Positions 26,137-35,964 are shown, counted from the first letter of the stretch. The stretch is 64,000 bases of DNA from Bacillota bacterium (GCA_015059435.1 SVAJ01000002.1:186001-250000); one strand, 5' to 3'. Notes: generated by a model not told the origin, from the letters alone. Made by a program: numbers and translations.

Positions 26137-27042
26137 ATGGATAAAATTATAAAAGAATTAGAAAAATTAAATATAGGTAAGATAGAAAAGGATGTATTCT
26201 TAAGTAAATATACAACTTATAGAACAGGTGGTTTAGCTAAATGTATTGTTTATCCTAAGGATGTAGAATGTCTAGTTACAGTTATTAAGACTCTTAAGAA
26301 GCATGGTGTTAAATATAAGATATTAGGAAATGGTTCTAATGTACTTTTTAGTGATAAAGTGTATGAAGGAGTTTTAATTAAATTAAATGAATTAAATAGT
26401 GTTGAATTCTTTGGTACTAAAGTAAGAGTAGGAGCAGGTTTTCCACTTGTAAAATTATCTTTAATGGCTGCTAAAAAATCACTTACTGGATTAGAATTTG
26501 CATCAGGTATTCCTGGTACTGTAGGTGGAGCTATTTATATGAATGCTGGTGCCTATAAGAGTGATATGGGATATGTTGTTCAACAAGTTACTGTATTAAC
26601 TCCTAAAGAGAAAATAATTACTTTAGAAAATAGAGAAATGGATTTTCATTATCGTACATCTTTTTTAAAGACTCATCCTGGTTATATTTGTTTAGAAGTA
26701 ATAATTAAACTAGAAAAGGGTGAACGTAGTGCGATAGAGGCAGTTATAAAAGATCGTCGTAAAAGAAGAAGGGAGTCACAACCATTAGAATATCCATCTG
26801 CTGGTAGTGTATTTAGAAATCCACCAGATATGTTTGCTGGACAATTAATAGAACAATTAGGTCTTAAGGGCTTAAAAAAAGGTGGGGCTATGGTTAGTGA
26901 AAAGCATGCTAATTTTATAATTAATAAAGATAATGCAAGTAGTAGTGATATTAAATATTTAATAGATTATGTTAAACAGAGAGTTTTGGAAGAGTATAAC
27001 GTCGAATTGAAAGTAGAACAAGAATTTGTAAATTGGGAGTAA
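26137..27042 (+). CDS. murB: UDP-N-acetylenolpyruvoylglucosamine reductase MurB
   Basis: 301 residues, type II MurB length. FAD enzyme that reduces enolpyruvyl-UDP-GlcNAc. TYRTGGLA, LGNGSNVLFSD, SGIPGTVGGAIYMNAGAY, PSAGSVFRNP (catalytic Ser) and KHANFIIN are seen. The start is the ATG at 26137, one base after the murG stop. Confidence 0.96.
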   Translation: MDKIIKELEKLNIGKIEKDVFLSKYTTYRTGGLAKCIVYPKDVECLVTVIKTLKKHGVKYKILGNGSNVLFSDKVYEGVLIKLNELNSVEFFGTKVRVGAGFPLVKLSLMAAKKSLTGLEFASGIPGTVGGAIYMNAGAYKSDMGYVVQQVTVLTPKEKIITLENREMDFHYRTSFLKTHPGYICLEVIIKLEKGERSAIEAVIKDRRKRRRESQPLEYPSAGSVFRNPPDMFAGQLIEQLGLKGLKKGGAMVSEKHANFIINKDNASSSDIKYLIDYVKQRVLEEYNVELKVEQEFVNWE

Positions 27043-27045
27043 TTT

Positions 27046-27735
27046 ATGGCAAAAAAAATAGTCAAGAGAAGAAAAATTAGATTATTTAGATTATTACTAG
27101 TTCTTTTATTCTTAGGAGGACTATTTTTTGCTTGTTATTCGTATTTAAATACGGATATAAAGAATATTATAATTACTGGTAATAATTATTTAAATGATGA
27201 TTATATATTAGAATTATCTAATACTAAAAATTATCCTAGTTTTTATTTTACTAGTTCTAGAAGTATAAAAAAGAAATTATTAACTTCTCCTTATATAGAA
27301 AAGGTTAATGTACATAAGAAGTTTTATCATGTATTAGAAATTAATATTAAGGAGAATAAACCTATATTTGTTAATAATAATAAAAATACAGTAGTTTTTG
27401 AAAATAAGAAGGAAGTTTCTTCAACATCAATAGTAGATGTTTTTAGAGTACCTAGGGTTATTAATTATGTGCCTGATGATAAATATAGTACTTTTATTGG
27501 TAAAATGTCTAAGATTGATGATGATACTTTAGGAAAAATTTCTGATATTGAGTATAAACCTAATGATTTAGACAAAGATAGATTTTTACTTTATATGGAT
27601 GATGGTAATATGGTTTATTTAACTTTGACTAAGTTTAAAATGATTAATTATTATAATGATGTTTTATCTCAATTAGAAAATAGAAAAGGTATATTATATT
27701 TAGATAATGGTAATCATTTTCAAATAAAAGAATAG
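27046..27735 (+). CDS. ftsQ: cell division protein FtsQ/DivIB
   Basis: 229 residues. A short basic cytoplasmic tail and one membrane segment (about 13-31) are followed by a POTRA domain starting at IKNIIITGNNYL and a C-terminal beta domain. It links early and late divisome proteins. It starts three bases after murB. Sequence is divergent, as usual; gene order supports the call. Confidence 0.85.
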   Translation: MAKKIVKRRKIRLFRLLLVLLFLGGLFFACYSYLNTDIKNIIITGNNYLNDDYILELSNTKNYPSFYFTSSRSIKKKLLTSPYIEKVNVHKKFYHVLEINIKENKPIFVNNNKNTVVFENKKEVSSTSIVDVFRVPRVINYVPDDKYSTFIGKMSKIDDDTLGKISDIEYKPNDLDKDRFLLYMDDGNMVYLTLTKFKMINYYNDVLSQLENRKGILYLDNGNHFQIKE

Positions 27736-27799
27736 TTTATAAAAACTTTTAAATTATTATAATTTATTGTATAATTATTTTATAAGATAGGAGGTACAT

Positions 27800-29038
27800 A
27801 TGAGTAATATATATGCTGGTATTGAATTAGGTACTAATAGTATTAAGATTGTAGTTGCTGAAAAACTTGGTGATTCTTTTAATATACTTACATCTGTTAG
27901 TTCTAAGTCTGAAGGAATTAGAAATGGTGAAGTAGTTGATATTAAAAAGTGTGTTTCTAGTGTTAGAAAAGCTCTTAGAAAAGCTAATGATATGTTAGGT
28001 ATTAAGATTACTAAGGTTATTGCTTGTATTCCTCCTAAAGATTGTACTATGGATATAGCAGTTGGTTCTATTAAATTAGATAGTGATGAGATTATTACTG
28101 GAGAAGATGTTTCTTTGGTATTAAAAGATGCTTTAGTAGGTCGTATTGGAGAAGAGTATGAATTAGTTACTGCTGTACCTATTAATTTTACTATAGATGA
28201 TAGTGAATCAGTAAAAGATCCTAAGGGTATGAAGGGTGAAATATTAGAAACTAAAGTTGTTTATTCAACTGTTTTAAAAGAACCATTGTACAGAATATTA
28301 GAAGTTTTAAAACTTAGTGGATTAGATACTATTGATATAGCATTTACTTCTACAGGTGATTATTTTACTATAAAGAATAATGATTATGATAAAGAAGTAG
28401 GGGCTATTATTAATATTGGGGAATTTTCTACTAATATTTCTGTTTTTAATAAAGGAATTCAAATTAAGAATAGTACTATTCCAATAGGTAGTATTAATGT
28501 AGATAAGGATATATCATATATATTTAAAATTAGTAGTGATGAGTCACGTAATTTAAAAGAAAATTTTGCTGTTAGTATGCAAAGTTATGCTGATAGTAAT
28601 GATGTTTATGAAGTTAAATATAATGATAATGATACTAAAGAAATTTCTCAAGTTGGATTATCTAAAGTAGTAGAAGCTAGGGTTACAGAAATATTAAAAC
28701 TTGCAAAAAAAGAGATAAAAAACTTAACAAATAGAGAAATACGTTATATAATAATAACAGGTGGGCTTAGCGAGCTAGCTGGGTTTCAATATTTAGTGGA
28801 AGAAGAACTTGGTATTAATGCTAAAGTTTGTAATATTTCTACTATGGGAATTAGACATAATAAATTTAGTAGTGTTTTTGGTACTATTAAGTATTACGAT
28901 GATAAGTTATGTTTAAGAAATATTGATAGTACTATGATTTCTAATAGTGATATGAAAGAAATTGTTGCTAATAATGATAGAACTATTGGTAGTGATAATA
29001 TAATAAATAAAGTGTTTGGACATTTTTTTGACAATTAA
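27800..29038 (+). CDS. ftsA: cell division protein FtsA
   Basis: 412 residues. Actin-like ATPase that tethers FtsZ to the membrane. IYAGIELGTNSIKIVV is the phosphate-1 loop, an SHS2 1C domain lies at about 85-165, and IITGGLSELAG is the adenosine motif. The C-terminal amphipathic helix is present (NKVFGHFFDN). SD AGGAGGT precedes the ATG; two TATAAT-like boxes lie upstream (27758 and 27770). Confidence 0.93.
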   Translation: MSNIYAGIELGTNSIKIVVAEKLGDSFNILTSVSSKSEGIRNGEVVDIKKCVSSVRKALRKANDMLGIKITKVIACIPPKDCTMDIAVGSIKLDSDEIITGEDVSLVLKDALVGRIGEEYELVTAVPINFTIDDSESVKDPKGMKGEILETKVVYSTVLKEPLYRILEVLKLSGLDTIDIAFTSTGDYFTIKNNDYDKEVGAIINIGEFSTNISVFNKGIQIKNSTIPIGSINVDKDISYIFKISSDESRNLKENFAVSMQSYADSNDVYEVKYNDNDTKEISQVGLSKVVEARVTEILKLAKKEIKNLTNREIRYIIITGGLSELAGFQYLVEEELGINAKVCNISTMGIRHNKFSSVFGTIKYYDDKLCLRNIDSTMISNSDMKEIVANNDRTIGSDNIINKVFGHFFDN

Positions 29039-29050
29039 GGAGGACTAGGT

Positions 29051-30175
29051 ATGTTAGGCGGATTAGAAATGGATCAATTAGCAAAGATTAAAGTTATAGG
29101 TTTAGGTGGCGGTGGAGGAAACGCCGTTAATAGAATGGTTGAATCAGGTGTTAAAGGAGTGGAATTTATCGCTGCTAATACTGATTTACAAGTTTTAAAT
29201 TCATCAAAAGCAGATGTTAAAATTCAAATTGGAGCATCTTTAACTGATGGACTTGGAGCTGGAGCTAAACCTGAAATTGGTAGAGAAGCTGCAGTTGAAT
29301 CTAAGAAAGAAATAGAGGATGCATTAGCTGGAGCTGATATGGTATTCATTACTTGTGGTATGGGTGGTGGAACTGGTACAGGTGCTGCACCAGTTGTTGC
29401 TGAAATAGCTCAAGGACTTGGAGCTTTAACAGTTGCTATTGTTACTAAACCTTTCTCTTTTGAAGGTAAGAGAAGAATGGAAAATGCATTAAAAGGTATT
29501 GAAGAATTAAGAAAACATGTTGATACTTTAATAATTATTCCAAATGATAGATTAAGAGAAATTATTGATAAGACTACACCAATGCTTGAAGCATTTAAAG
29601 AAGTAGATAATGTACTTCGTCGTGGTGTACAATCTATTTCAGATTTAATTGCTGTAGTTGGTCTTGTTAACTTAGACTTTGCTGATGTTAAAGCAGTTAT
29701 GAAAGATAGTGGACATGCTATTATCGGTATCGGTATTGGTATGGGAGAAGATAGAGCAATCGAGGCTGCTAAACAAGCTGTTTCATCACCATTATTAGAA
29801 ACTTCAATAGATGGTGCTACAGATGCAATTATTAATATTACAGGTGGGGTTAACTTAACATTATTTGAAGCTGAACAAGCTGCAGAAGTTGTTAGAAGCG
29901 CTGCTAATACTGATATTAATACAATCTTTGGTTCTGTAATTAATGAGAATTTAAGTGATGAAGTAATAGTTACTGTTATTGCTACTGGATTTGATAAAGC
30001 TAAGAAAGAAAAAGAAATTAAAGAACCAGTATTTAGTAATGCTGCTCCAACAAGAAGAAGTACTCCTGAATATACTAAACCAGAAGTATTAGATGTTATG
30101 GATGATGATAGTTCTTCTTCAGATGAAGGTGGAGATTTTGAATTACCTCCATTCTTAAGAGATAGAAATTATTAA
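29051..30175 (+). CDS. ftsZ: cell division protein FtsZ
   Basis: 374 residues. Tubulin-like GTPase that forms the Z ring. [11 protein letters not shown] and the tubulin signature [11 protein letters not shown] are intact, and the synergy loop [11 protein letters not shown] is present. The tail ends with a conserved peptide ([10 protein letters not shown]) that binds FtsA. SD AAGGAGG; codon use is more selected than in neighbours, consistent with high expression. It ends the cluster at a terminator. Confidence 0.98.
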   Translation: MLGGLEMDQLAKIKVIGLGGGGGNAVNRMVESGVKGVEFIAANTDLQVLNSSKADVKIQIGASLTDGLGAGAKPEIGREAAVESKKEIEDALAGADMVFITCGMGGGTGTGAAPVVAEIAQGLGALTVAIVTKPFSFEGKRRMENALKGIEELRKHVDTLIIIPNDRLREIIDKTTPMLEAFKEVDNVLRRGVQSISDLIAVVGLVNLDFADVKAVMKDSGHAIIGIGIGMGEDRAIEAAKQAVSSPLLETSIDGATDAIINITGGVNLTLFEAEQAAEVVRSAANTDINTIFGSVINENLSDEVIVTVIATGFDKAKKEKEIKEPVFSNAAPTRRSTPEYTKPEVLDVMDDDSSSSDEGGDFELPPFLRDRNY

Positions 30176-30179
30176 AATA

Positions 30180-30211
30180 TAAGAACTTAGAATACTAAGT
30201 TCTTTTTTTTG
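30180..30211 (+). terminator. ftsZ terminator
   Basis: Perfect 10-bp stem (30181-30190 with 30195-30204), AATA loop, eight Ts. Confidence 0.8.
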
Positions 30212-30214
30212 TGC

Positions 30215-30240
30215 ATAAAAAAAGACCATTTGGTCTTTAA
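30215..30240 (-). terminator. terminator of arginase-family gene
   Basis: AAAGACC/GGTCTTT stem on the minus strand followed by a T run (30215-30223 read in complement). Confidence 0.7.
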
Positions 30241-31148
30241 TATTTTCTTGTAAATGATGTTCCTTTTTTAGTTACGGCATTTATAACTTGAACAATCATA
30301 TTTAAAGCTATTTGTTCTGTTTTTCTTTGTTGATCACGTAGTGGATTAAAATCGACTAAGTTATATGAAATTATATCATCAATATGTTTTAATACTTCTT
30401 CATTTATCTTCATACCTTCTTCTTCAGTCAAACCGTCAAATTTAGGTATTGATACTCCTGGTGCTGCATCAGGATCAAATAAATCAAGACAATAGTTAAT
30501 ATGAATTCCTTTGGTTCTAGTTCCAACTATTTCAAAAGCTTCATTTAGTATTTCTTCAATTCCTCTTTCTTTAATATCTTTGGTTGTATATATTTTTATT
30601 CCTGAATATCTAATATTATCTTTTTCATTTTCTTCTATGTCTCTAGCACCAATAATAACAGTCTTAGCTGTTTGAATTACATTTGTATCATGAAAATATC
30701 TTAATTCATGATTCTTATATCCGTTAATAGCTGCGACACTTAATCCAGCAATGTTACCTGTGATAGTAGTTTCAAATGTATTATAGTCGGCATGTGATGA
30801 GAACCATATCATACCTATATTATCTTGAGGATATTTAGAAGCACTTGCTAGGGCTGATGCGATTGAAATTGATTTATCCCCACCAATAGTTATTGGGAAT
30901 AATTCATCATCTTTTGTTTTTTCAACTATTGAATTATATAAATCAGTATTAAACTTTTCTACATCATATTCATTTTTTCTTCTATCAGATAAATTTCTAC
31001 TTTTAATAACAGATTCATTTTGACTAAAATTTATAATTTCTCCTTTATAAAAAGTATTTAAATCTTTAGTTAATTGAATAGGACCTAGATGTGCTCCATC
31101 AATATGTACTCCTAAGTCTGAACCTGCTCCAAAAATTATCGTTTTCAT
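30237..31148 (-). CDS. arginase/formimidoylglutamase-family protein with altered metal site
   Basis: 303 residues with the ureohydrolase fold: GSDLGVHIDGAHLGP opening, TIGGDKSIS, MIWFSSHADYNT, TGNIAGL and the late CLDLFDPDAAPGV. In active enzymes these are GGDHS, DAHxD and DxDxxDP. Here the first His is Lys, the Asp of DAHxD is Ser and the first Asp of DxD is Cys, so three of the six Mn ligands are replaced, including both bridging aspartates. The fold is otherwise well kept, without stops, so the gene is maintained. It may be a non-hydrolytic or metal-independent homologue. It is monocistronic and divergent from murE. Confidence 0.82.
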   Translation of the reverse strand: MKTIIFGAGSDLGVHIDGAHLGPIQLTKDLNTFYKGEIINFSQNESVIKSRNLSDRRKNEYDVEKFNTDLYNSIVEKTKDDELFPITIGGDKSISIASALASASKYPQDNIGMIWFSSHADYNTFETTITGNIAGLSVAAINGYKNHELRYFHDTNVIQTAKTVIIGARDIEENEKDNIRYSGIKIYTTKDIKERGIEEILNEAFEIVGTRTKGIHINYCLDLFDPDAAPGVSIPKFDGLTEEEGMKINEEVLKHIDDIISYNLVDFNPLRDQQRKTEQIALNMIVQVINAVTKKGTSFTRKY

Positions 31149-31200
31149 ATTATCACCATACTAATTTTAACATAAATGTATTTTCTTATAAACAAAAGTG

Positions 31201-31229
31201 TTCAATTTTAAAGTAAAATAATGTATACT
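31201..31229 (+). promoter_or_regulatory. murE promoter
   Basis: TTCAAT (31201-31206), 17-base spacer, TATACT (31224-31229). Confidence 0.5.
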
Positions 31230-31245
31230 TATAGTAGGTGATATT

Positions 31246-32655
31246 ATGAAATTATTAAGTGAATTATATAGTGGCTATCCCGATATAGAAATTAGAGGTA
31301 TTAAGATAAACTCTAAACAAGTAGAAGTTGGAGATATATTTGTATGTACTATGGGAGTTACTGCTGATAGACATGAATTTATAGATGAGGCAATTAGTAA
31401 TGGAGCAAGTGCTGTTGTGGTTAGTCGTGATGTAGAGTGTTCTGTTCCAACTATTAAAGTAGAAAATACTAATTTAGAACTTAGAAAGTTAGCTAGTAAG
31501 TTTTATGATTATCCAGAAAAGGAACTTTCTTTGATTGCGACTACTGGTACTAATGGTAAAACTACTACTTCACAAATAATTCAAGATTTAATAGGAGATA
31601 ATATTTGTGGTTATATGGGTACTAATGGAATTATTTGTTCTAAGTTTAGTGAAAAAATTGTTAATACAACACCTGATTTTGATAGACTATTTATGTATTT
31701 TAGAAGATTTTTAGATAGTGGTTGTAAAATTTTGAGTATGGAAACTTCAAGTGAAGCATATTTTAGAAAAAGACTTGATGATGTTTATTTTGATGTTGGA
31801 ATAGTTACTAATATAACAGAAGATCATTTAAATATTCATAAGACAGTAGAAAATTATGTAGCTTGTAAAAAAGAGATGTTAGAGCATATTAAAGAGCATG
31901 GTTATGCTATTTTAAATACTGAAGATAAATATTTTGATGAGTTCTATAATTCTTGTAGTTGTAATGTTCTTACATATGGTATGAATAATGCAGATTTATT
32001 AATTAAAGATATAGAAGTTAATTCTAAAAATACTAATTTTATATTAAATTATAAAGATAAGGATTATTCTATTACTAGTCCTTTACTTGGAGATTTTAAT
32101 GTATATAATTTAGTAGCTGGTATTGGTGCTTGTATAGCTTTAGGTTATGATATAGAAGATATTATTTCTAAGGTTTCTAATATTAAAGTATTAGAAGGAA
32201 GAGTACAATTTTTAGAGTATGGTCAAAACTACGATATAGTTTTAGATTATGCTCATACTACAGATTCATTTTTAAAACTATATCCTGTATTAAAGAAAAT
32301 ATGTAAAGGTAGAATTATTACAGTAACTGGTTCTGCAGGTGGACGTGAAAAAGAAAAACGTGGCCCTATGGGAAAAGTAGTTTTAGATAATTCTGATTAT
32401 GTTATATTTACTATGGATGATCCTAGAAATGAAGATGTTAATAGTATTATAGATGATTTAGTTAGTTTATCTGATAAGACTAATTATCTAAGAATTATTG
32501 ATAGAAAAGAAGCTATATTTAAAGCATTTGATATGGCTAATGATAATGATTTAGTTCTTGTTGCAGGTAAGGGTTGTGATAATTATATGGCTTTAGGTAA
32601 TCGTTATCTTCCTTATTGTGATAAAGAAGTAATAGATGAGTATTTTAATAAGTAG
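31246..32655 (+). CDS. murE: UDP-MurNAc-tripeptide synthetase MurE-type ligase
   Basis: 469 residues. Mur ligase with N-terminal UDP-binding domain, ATP loop TTGTNGKTTT, central TNITEDHLNIH and C-terminal domain. It adds the third stem residue to UDP-MurNAc-L-Ala-D-Glu. The substrate motif reads DDPRNED: the Arg matches meso-diaminopimelate enzymes (DNPR), while the second Asp differs, so the third amino acid is probably meso-DAP but not certain. SD is AGGTGATATT. It is separated from the division cluster. Confidence 0.88.
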   Translation: MKLLSELYSGYPDIEIRGIKINSKQVEVGDIFVCTMGVTADRHEFIDEAISNGASAVVVSRDVECSVPTIKVENTNLELRKLASKFYDYPEKELSLIATTGTNGKTTTSQIIQDLIGDNICGYMGTNGIICSKFSEKIVNTTPDFDRLFMYFRRFLDSGCKILSMETSSEAYFRKRLDDVYFDVGIVTNITEDHLNIHKTVENYVACKKEMLEHIKEHGYAILNTEDKYFDEFYNSCSCNVLTYGMNNADLLIKDIEVNSKNTNFILNYKDKDYSITSPLLGDFNVYNLVAGIGACIALGYDIEDIISKVSNIKVLEGRVQFLEYGQNYDIVLDYAHTTDSFLKLYPVLKKICKGRIITVTGSAGGREKEKRGPMGKVVLDNSDYVIFTMDDPRNEDVNSIIDDLVSLSDKTNYLRIIDRKEAIFKAFDMANDNDLVLVAGKGCDNYMALGNRYLPYCDKEVIDEYFNK

Positions 32656-32679
32656 ACTTAGGTCTATTTATTTTTTTTA
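32647..32679 (+). terminator. murE terminator
   Basis: 11-bp stem (32647-32657 with 32662-32672, one G-U), TTAG loop, T run; overlaps the stop. Confidence 0.75.
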
Positions 32680-32710
32680 TTTGATATGTTATATTTAATT
32701 AGGTGATAAA

Positions 32711-33178
32711 ATGAAAAAGTTTATTAAGCTTTTATTAATCATTCTTTGTATGATGAGTATATTTATGTTTTCTAGTGATAGTGGAGATAAATCTACTGGT
32801 AAAAGTGATAGTATAATACTCCATGGAATAAAGTTTTTTACAGGTAGAGAACTTAATGATAAAGAAAAGCAAATTTACATAGATAAGTTTGTTATGCCAG
32901 TTAGAAAGAGTGCTCATTTTTTTATTTATTTTATTCTAGGAGTACTAGTAATTAGTTATTGTAAGGAATTTAATTTTAATTACAAAATTATTTTTATTAG
33001 TATTTTAATCTGTTTTTTATACTCTATTAGTGATGAAGTTCATCAATTATTTGTTTCTGGTAGAAGTTGTCAAATATTTGATATATTCATAGATACAATA
33101 GGTTCATCTTTAGGTAGTATTTGTTATTATATATGTTATAATAAATATATAAAATATAAGGAGAAGAAATATGAATAA
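32711..33178 (+). CDS. VanZ-family membrane protein
   Basis: 155 residues, four membrane segments. The VRKSAHFFIYFILG and DEVHQLFVSGRSCQIFD segments hold the conserved RK-H-F and DE-HQ-GR-D residues of the VanZ family. VanZ itself gives low teicoplanin resistance, but most homologues have no known role; no other van genes are nearby. It overlaps the next gene by eight bases. Confidence 0.85.
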   Translation: MKKFIKLLLIILCMMSIFMFSSDSGDKSTGKSDSIILHGIKFFTGRELNDKEKQIYIDKFVMPVRKSAHFFIYFILGVLVISYCKEFNFNYKIIFISILICFLYSISDEVHQLFVSGRSCQIFDIFIDTIGSSLGSICYYICYNKYIKYKEKKYE

Positions 33179-34580
33179 GAAAAAACAATTAATGAAAAAT
33201 ACATTTATTATATTCGCGGGTAGAGTATGCACTCAATTAATTTCATATTTATTACTTCCTCTTTATACTAGTTATTTAGTTACAAAAGAGTATGGAATTG
33301 TTGATCTTATTACTACTTATGTAGTTTTATTAGTACCTATAATTACATTAGAATTAGAAATGAGTGTCTTTAGGTATTTGATTGATGCTAGAAAGAGTAA
33401 GAGTGAGACAAAGAAGATTATTAGTAATAACTTTTTAGTTTTACTTAGTTCTTTATTTGTTTTTACTATTTTTTATGTAATAGTTACACAATTCTTTAAA
33501 TTTGATTATAGATGGTTAATATTATTTGATATTATTATTTGTACTTTTTCTGGTAACTTTTTACAGATTGCTCGTGGTTTGGGAAAAACAGTTGATTATG
33601 CGATTAGTTGTATTATTACTGGTGTTTCTACTATTCTTTTAAATATATTATTTATTGTATATTTAAAACTTGGTGCATTTGGTATGATCTTAGCTATAGC
33701 ACTTGCGAATGGATTTGGAGCGTTATATTTATTTATTAGATTAAAGCTATACAGCTTTATTAATTTTAAATTAAAAGATATTAAACTGATTAAGAGTATG
33801 TATAAATATTCAATACCACTTGTACCTAATGGTGTTAGTTGGTGGATAGTTAATGTTAGTGATAGAACAATTATATCTGTAGTAGTTGGTACAGCAGCTA
33901 ATGGTATTTATGCTATTAGTAATAAATTTCCAACTATTATTTCAAGTTTACTTGGTATATTTAATTTATCATGGTCAGAAAGTGCTGCATTACATATAGA
34001 TAGTCCTGATAGAGATGAATTTTTCTCTGATGTATTAAATACAGTTACTAAGATATTTACATGTCTAGGAGTGGGAATGATTGCTTGTATGCCATTTGTA
34101 TTCCCAATACTTATTAATTCTAAGTATAACGCCGCAACTAGTTATATTCCGATATTAGTACTTGCAGCTGTATTTAATGTGGCAATATGTATATACACTG
34201 GAATATATATTGCTAAGAAAATGACAAAACAAGTAGCTTCTACTACTATTATTGGAGCAATTATAAATATACTAATAAATGTTATTTTTATTAAGAAATT
34301 AGGTCTTTATGCAGCTAGTTTATCTACTGCTATATCTTATTTAATAATGATGATATATAGACATATTGATATAAAGAAATATATGAATTTAAAGTATGAA
34401 AAAGGTTTAATTATAAAGAGCATTTTAATATTTACATTTTCAATTATTCTTTATTATCAAAATAATTTTATATTAAATATAATTAATTTAGTTATAGTAG
34501 TTATTTATTCTTATTTACTTAATAGAAAACTTATAAAAGATTGGAAGAATATTATTTTTAAAAAAATTGGTTTTAGGTAG
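33171..34580 (+). CDS. MOP-superfamily polysaccharide/oligosaccharide flippase
   Basis: 469 residues with about 12-14 hydrophobic helices. The opening KNTFIIFAGRVCTQLISYLLLPLYTSYL and the GVSWWIVNVSDRTIIS segment are typical of Wzx-type flippases in the polysaccharide_synt family. It probably moves a lipid-linked oligosaccharide across the membrane. No glycosyltransferase operon adjoins it; murE and vanZ are upstream, so a wall-related substrate is possible. Confidence 0.82.
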   Translation: MNKKKQLMKNTFIIFAGRVCTQLISYLLLPLYTSYLVTKEYGIVDLITTYVVLLVPIITLELEMSVFRYLIDARKSKSETKKIISNNFLVLLSSLFVFTIFYVIVTQFFKFDYRWLILFDIIICTFSGNFLQIARGLGKTVDYAISCIITGVSTILLNILFIVYLKLGAFGMILAIALANGFGALYLFIRLKLYSFINFKLKDIKLIKSMYKYSIPLVPNGVSWWIVNVSDRTIISVVVGTAANGIYAISNKFPTIISSLLGIFNLSWSESAALHIDSPDRDEFFSDVLNTVTKIFTCLGVGMIACMPFVFPILINSKYNAATSYIPILVLAAVFNVAICIYTGIYIAKKMTKQVASTTIIGAIINILINVIFIKKLGLYAASLSTAISYLIMMIYRHIDIKKYMNLKYEKGLIIKSILIFTFSIILYYQNNFILNIINLVIVVIYSYLLNRKLIKDWKNIIFKKIGFR

Positions 34581-34585
34581 AAAAT

Positions 34586-34610
34586 AGTAGATTTTTTATC
34601 TGCTTTTTTT
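34586..34610 (+). terminator. flippase terminator
   Basis: 7-bp stem AGTAGAT/ATCTGCT (one G-U), T loop and T run. Confidence 0.6.
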
Positions 34611-34611
34611 C

Positions 34612-34639
34612 TTGCATTTTATTTTATTCATGTTACAAT
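34612..34639 (+). promoter_or_regulatory. promoter of TasA-like surface protein gene
   Basis: TTGCAT (34612-34617), 16-base spacer ending TGT, TACAAT (34634-34639). Confidence 0.55.
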
Positions 34640-34664
34640 TTAAGTATATACTAGGAGGCCTGTT

Positions 34665-35918
34665 ATGAGACGAGTAAATAGAAAAAAACAGTTTTATATT
34701 ACTTTAGTATTTGTACTTGTGTTAGCAATAGGAATGGGTTATGCATTCTTGAATAGTACATTAAATATTACAGGTAATACTACTATTAAGGAAAATACTT
34801 GGGATGTGCATTTTGAAAATTTTAATGTTACAAATGGTAGTGTAACAGCTACAAATGCAGGACTTGATACTAATTCTACTGCAGTAAATTATACTATTAC
34901 ATTACAAAAGCCAGGAGATTTTTATGAATTTACAGTAGATGTTGTAAATGAAGGGACAATTGATGCAATGGTTAGTACTGTCACAAATACAGGACTTACT
35001 TATGATCAATCTAAGTATTTGGCATATACTGTTACATATAGTGATGGTTCTATGGTTGCTCCTAATCAATTGTTGAAGGCGGAAACTGGATTTGAAACTA
35101 TCAAAGTAAGAGTTGAGTATAAAAAAAATATTACTGTTAGTGATTTACCAAATACAAATCAGGTTTTAACATTATCTTTTAGTGCTAATTATGTACAAGC
35201 GGATGGTAGTGCTGTTACTGCCATATGTAAGAGAGCTAGTTCGCTACATAGTTATTATGGGGCTATAACTTTTGGTAACTTAGGAAGTGGAAATACAATT
35301 AATTCAGGAGATGCTTTTGATTGTGATGTAAATGGTGATGGGGTATTTAATGCAGAAAATGAAAGATTCTATTATGTGACTTCTTTATCTACAAATAGTA
35401 ATTATGCAGTACTTATTTATTATTCTAATGTTAGTAATGGTGTTACTCCAACTACTAGTGTTACTTATGCATATGATTCAAATGCCGTTTCAGGAGTTAA
35501 TTATAATGGTCCACAAACTGCTAAAAATAATTTACCAACTACTGCGCAATGGAAGAATGTAAGTTTATCCAGTGAGACTAGAAATATAATTGATGAACTA
35601 AATGATGTTAAAGTAAATAATTTTAGTTATCAAGGGCGTGCAGCTAGACTTTTGACATATCAAGAGGTAGTAGCTGCTTGTGGTAGTACTTCAATTTATC
35701 CACAAAATCAATTTTTATTAGAAAACACAAAATATGTGTCTGATAGTTATGTGTTAGGTTATTGGTTAGAAACTCCTAGACATATGTCTGCATATTATGC
35801 TTGGCCAGTCGATGGTATAAATAAACAAATTGGTGGAGGAGTTGATCACGCTAACGATACTAGTAGGTATGGTGTTCGTCCAGCAATTGAAGTATTAAAG
35901 AGTAGAATTAGATATTAA
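34665..35918 (+). CDS. secreted TasA/camelysin-like surface protein with EF-hand-like loop
   Basis: 417 residues. A basic N-terminus and one hydrophobic segment (about 10-28) end in MGYAFLNSTLNITG, the SipW-type signal seen in TasA and camelysin precursors. Residues about 40-180 resemble that beta-sandwich. A linker contains DVNGDGVFNAENE, a calcium-binding EF-hand or dockerin-like loop. The C-terminal domain with ARLLTYQEVVAACG and YGVRPAIEVLKSRI is a module common in surface proteins of uncultured gut Firmicutes. No sortase motif. Likely an exposed matrix or fibre protein; this is inference. Confidence 0.7.
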   Translation: MRRVNRKKQFYITLVFVLVLAIGMGYAFLNSTLNITGNTTIKENTWDVHFENFNVTNGSVTATNAGLDTNSTAVNYTITLQKPGDFYEFTVDVVNEGTIDAMVSTVTNTGLTYDQSKYLAYTVTYSDGSMVAPNQLLKAETGFETIKVRVEYKKNITVSDLPNTNQVLTLSFSANYVQADGSAVTAICKRASSLHSYYGAITFGNLGSGNTINSGDAFDCDVNGDGVFNAENERFYYVTSLSTNSNYAVLIYYSNVSNGVTPTTSVTYAYDSNAVSGVNYNGPQTAKNNLPTTAQWKNVSLSSETRNIIDELNDVKVNNFSYQGRAARLLTYQEVVAACGSTSIYPQNQFLLENTKYVSDSYVLGYWLETPRHMSAYYAWPVDGINKQIGGGVDHANDTSRYGVRPAIEVLKSRIRY

Positions 35919-35964
35919 TAATATAAAATTATATATTTCGACATATAATTACTTAGGTGATTAT

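Noticed and set aside
32711-33178. Glycopeptide resistance locus because of VanZ homologue
   Set aside because: No vanA/H/X/S/R-type genes are near; VanZ-family proteins are widespread without resistance.
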